Positions 6,259 through 7,223 of a stretch of 7,223 bases of DNA are shown piece after piece (the stretch's first letter is position 1; every line of letters begins with the position of its first letter). The notes under the pieces were generated by a model. It saw nothing but the letters and a program-made list of their open reading frames with translations. It had not been told where the DNA came from and did not search any database. This DNA is from Brachybacterium sp. (GTDB taxonomy: Bacteria; Actinomycetota; Actinomycetes; Actinomycetales; Dermabacteraceae), in NCBI GenBank assembly GCA_030451965.1, contig JAKDNE010000161.1, positions 1-7,223 on the forward strand. Reading direction: 5' to 3'. Both the position numbers and the translations under genes were made by a program.

Positions 6259-6274
6259 GTATTTCGATTAACCA
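6257..6274. promoter_or_regulatory. Imperfect 18-bp CG-centred palindrome, second candidate operator
   Basis: TGGTATTTCGATTAACCA has matching outer arms TGGT/ACCA and a matching core TCGA, with three mismatched pairs between, so 12 of 18 positions are symmetric. Its dyad falls on CG (6265/6266), 14 bp from the dyad of the perfect palindrome. It covers the weak -35 region of the regulator promoter and would lie near the expected - strand transcription start. It could be a second, weaker operator or a site for another regulator. Confidence 0.35.
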
Positions 6275-6285
6275 TGACCTACGAT
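6257..6285 (+). promoter_or_regulatory. Candidate promoter of the LacI-type regulator gene
   Basis: TACGAT (6280-6285) fits the TAnnnT -10 pattern. The -35 position 17 bp upstream, TGGTAT (6257-6262), is poor. Transcription would start about 7 nt after the -10, at or next to the GTG at 6293, giving a leaderless mRNA. That agrees with the absence of any Shine-Dalgarno before this gene. The -35 region overlaps the 18-bp palindrome, so autoregulation is plausible. Confidence 0.42.
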
Positions 6286-6309
6286 GTGTGATGTGAACCA
6301 CTCTGTCAA
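6281..6309 (-). promoter_or_regulatory. Candidate promoter of the transporter-sulfatase operon
   Basis: The - strand carries a consensus -35, TTGACA (6309-6304), a 17-bp spacer, and CATCGT (6286-6281) at the -10 position, which keeps only the key A and final T. The start would fall near 6274, leaving a leader of roughly 65 nt that contains both palindromes. The -35 lies within the first codons of the divergent regulator gene, and the -10 overlaps the regulator's TACGAT on the other strand. Confidence 0.5.
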
Positions 6310-7223
6310 GGCCGTATCGAGGAACAATCAGAAAGGGTCGGCCCGACGGCCGACCCAGGCGGACGTCGCACGCGTGGCAGGGGTGTCCACCGCGACCGTC
6401 TCCCACGTGCTGAGCGGCCGCGCCGACCGCACGGGGGCCGGGAACGCGCAGACCCGGGCCAGGGTCGAGCGCGCGATGGAGCAGCTGGACTACCGCCCGA
6501 ACTGGGCAGGGCGCGCATTGCGCCGGCAGCGCACCGGCCTCGTCGGCGCGCTCGTCTCAGCGGGCGGCAATCCGTGGCGGGACAGCCTGATCACCGTCGC
6601 GAAGCGGGAGCTCGCGAAGCGCTCGCTCGACCTCGTCGTCTTCCCCGACGTCGGCGTCGACGAGGCGGCCGACAGGCTCGCGGAACTCCTGGACCGCGGC
6701 GCGGTGGACGCCTGCTTCATGGTGCATCTGGAGGAGACGGGTGACGTGGCGGAGCGCCTGGCGCGCAGTCCGATCCCGAGCGTGGCCTTCGCCGAGGGGA
6801 GCGCCGCCGGACTCCCGACCGTGCGGCACGGATATGCGGAGGCCGCGGCGGAGGCCACCGTTCGACTGCGCGACAGAGGGGTGCGGCGATTCATGATCGC
6901 CACCGAGTCGATGGGGCCGGGGCACAGCCTCTGGCGCGATGTCGTCGACCCGATCCGTTCGGTTCTTGCAGAGGGCGATGGCGACGGGGGGGCGGTCGAG
7001 CACCTCGAGATCGACTATCGGATCAGCACCGACCTCCGGCCTCTTGACTGGGCGTCCCTCGAGGCCGCCGGACCGGAGGACCCGATCGTGCTGATGTGCT
7101 CGAGCGACCGGTTGGCGATCCAGATCGCCGCCGAATGCGAACGGCGGTCGATCGACGTCGGGCGGTCCGTCGGGGTCGTGGGCCGCGGCGATATCGCCGA
7201 GGCCGCGGAGCGGCGCCTCCCGC
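6293..7223 (+). CDS. LacI-family transcriptional regulator (3' truncated)
   Basis: 310 codons are visible before the right edge; about 30-40 residues are probably missing, since the family is usually 330-350 aa. After a short basic tail comes the DNA-binding domain: TQADVARVAGVSTATVSHVL (21-40, helix-turn-helix), then Y67-R-P-N and hinge GRALR with Leu76 as the expected minor-groove lever. The loop after the recognition helix (GRADRTGAGNAQTR) is about three residues longer than the common NGxxxRVSxxTR form. A periplasmic-binding-protein-like ligand domain follows, with RGVRRFMIATES (about 195), VLMCSSDRLAIQIA, and VGVVGRGDIAEAAERRLP at the edge. Start: no Shine-Dalgarno precedes the GTG at 6293 or the in-frame ATG at 6284. 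I prefer GTG because the ATG lies inside the candidate -10. It is divergent from the transporter operon and most likely represses it until the imported sugar or a product binds; this is inferred from position and family. Confidence 0.9.
   Translation, partial: MNHSVKAVSRNNQKGSARRPTQADVARVAGVSTATVSHVLSGRADRTGAGNAQTRARVERAMEQLDYRPNWAGRALRRQRTGLVGALVSAGGNPWRDSLITVAKRELAKRSLDLVVFPDVGVDEAADRLAELLDRGAVDACFMVHLEETGDVAERLARSPIPSVAFAEGSAAGLPTVRHGYAEAAAEATVRLRDRGVRRFMIATESMGPGHSLWRDVVDPIRSVLAEGDGDGGAVEHLEIDYRISTDLRPLDWASLEAAGPEDPIVLMCSSDRLAIQIAAECERRSIDVGRSVGVVGRGDIAEAAERRLP

Noticed and set aside
6283..6300. GATGTG direct repeat and TGTGA half-site resembling a CRP site
   Set aside because: The matching TCACA half at the required spacing is absent. 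The repeat is short and overlaps the proposed -10 and start codon.
1..7223. CRISPR arrays, tRNA or rRNA genes, phage or defence modules
   Set aside because: No spaced direct repeats, RNA gene signatures or related protein families were seen. Every long stretch is accounted for by the metabolic genes.

Overview
The window is strongly GC-rich, with G or C in most third codon positions. Its genes are packed with 1 to 4 nt junctions. It carries a LacI-type regulator that appears leaderless and a CUT1 sugar ABC transporter with no ATPase gene beside it. All of this fits a high-GC Gram-positive actinobacterium, possibly the Micrococcales (Brachybacterium or Microbacterium-like). The genus is a guess from style, not from a marker gene.

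Layout, right to left. At 6293-7223 on the + strand is a LacI-family regulator that runs off the right edge. Divergent from it, on the - strand, is a tight four-gene operon: a solute-binding lipoprotein (4672-6207), a MalF-type permease (3696-4670), a MalG-type permease (2785-3699) and a type I Cys-sulfatase (1289-2776 or 2788). The junctions are a 1-nt gap, an ATGA overlap, and either a TTGA overlap or a start 8 nt past the stop. A strong hairpin (1217-1255) follows the sulfatase. Next comes a DoxX-like membrane protein with a C-terminal globular domain (144-1199, - strand). The first 31 bases hold the opening codons of another - strand gene, which has an excellent Shine-Dalgarno.

The genes suggest one pathway. 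The lipoprotein captures a carbohydrate outside the cell and the two permeases import it, probably powered by a shared ATPase encoded elsewhere (MsiK-type). A sulfatase with no signal peptide then removes sulfate in the cytoplasm. The inferred cargo is therefore a sulfated sugar or sulfated glycoside; the exact substrate cannot be read from the sequence. The formylglycine-generating enzyme needed to activate the sulfatase is not in the window.

Control appears concentrated in the 85-bp divergent region (6208-6292). It holds a perfect 14-bp palindrome and an adjacent imperfect 18-bp palindrome, both centred on CG as LacI-family operators usually are. It also holds two divergent promoters whose -10 elements overlap. 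The DoxX-like gene starts only 17 nt after the hairpin, so how it is transcribed is an open question.
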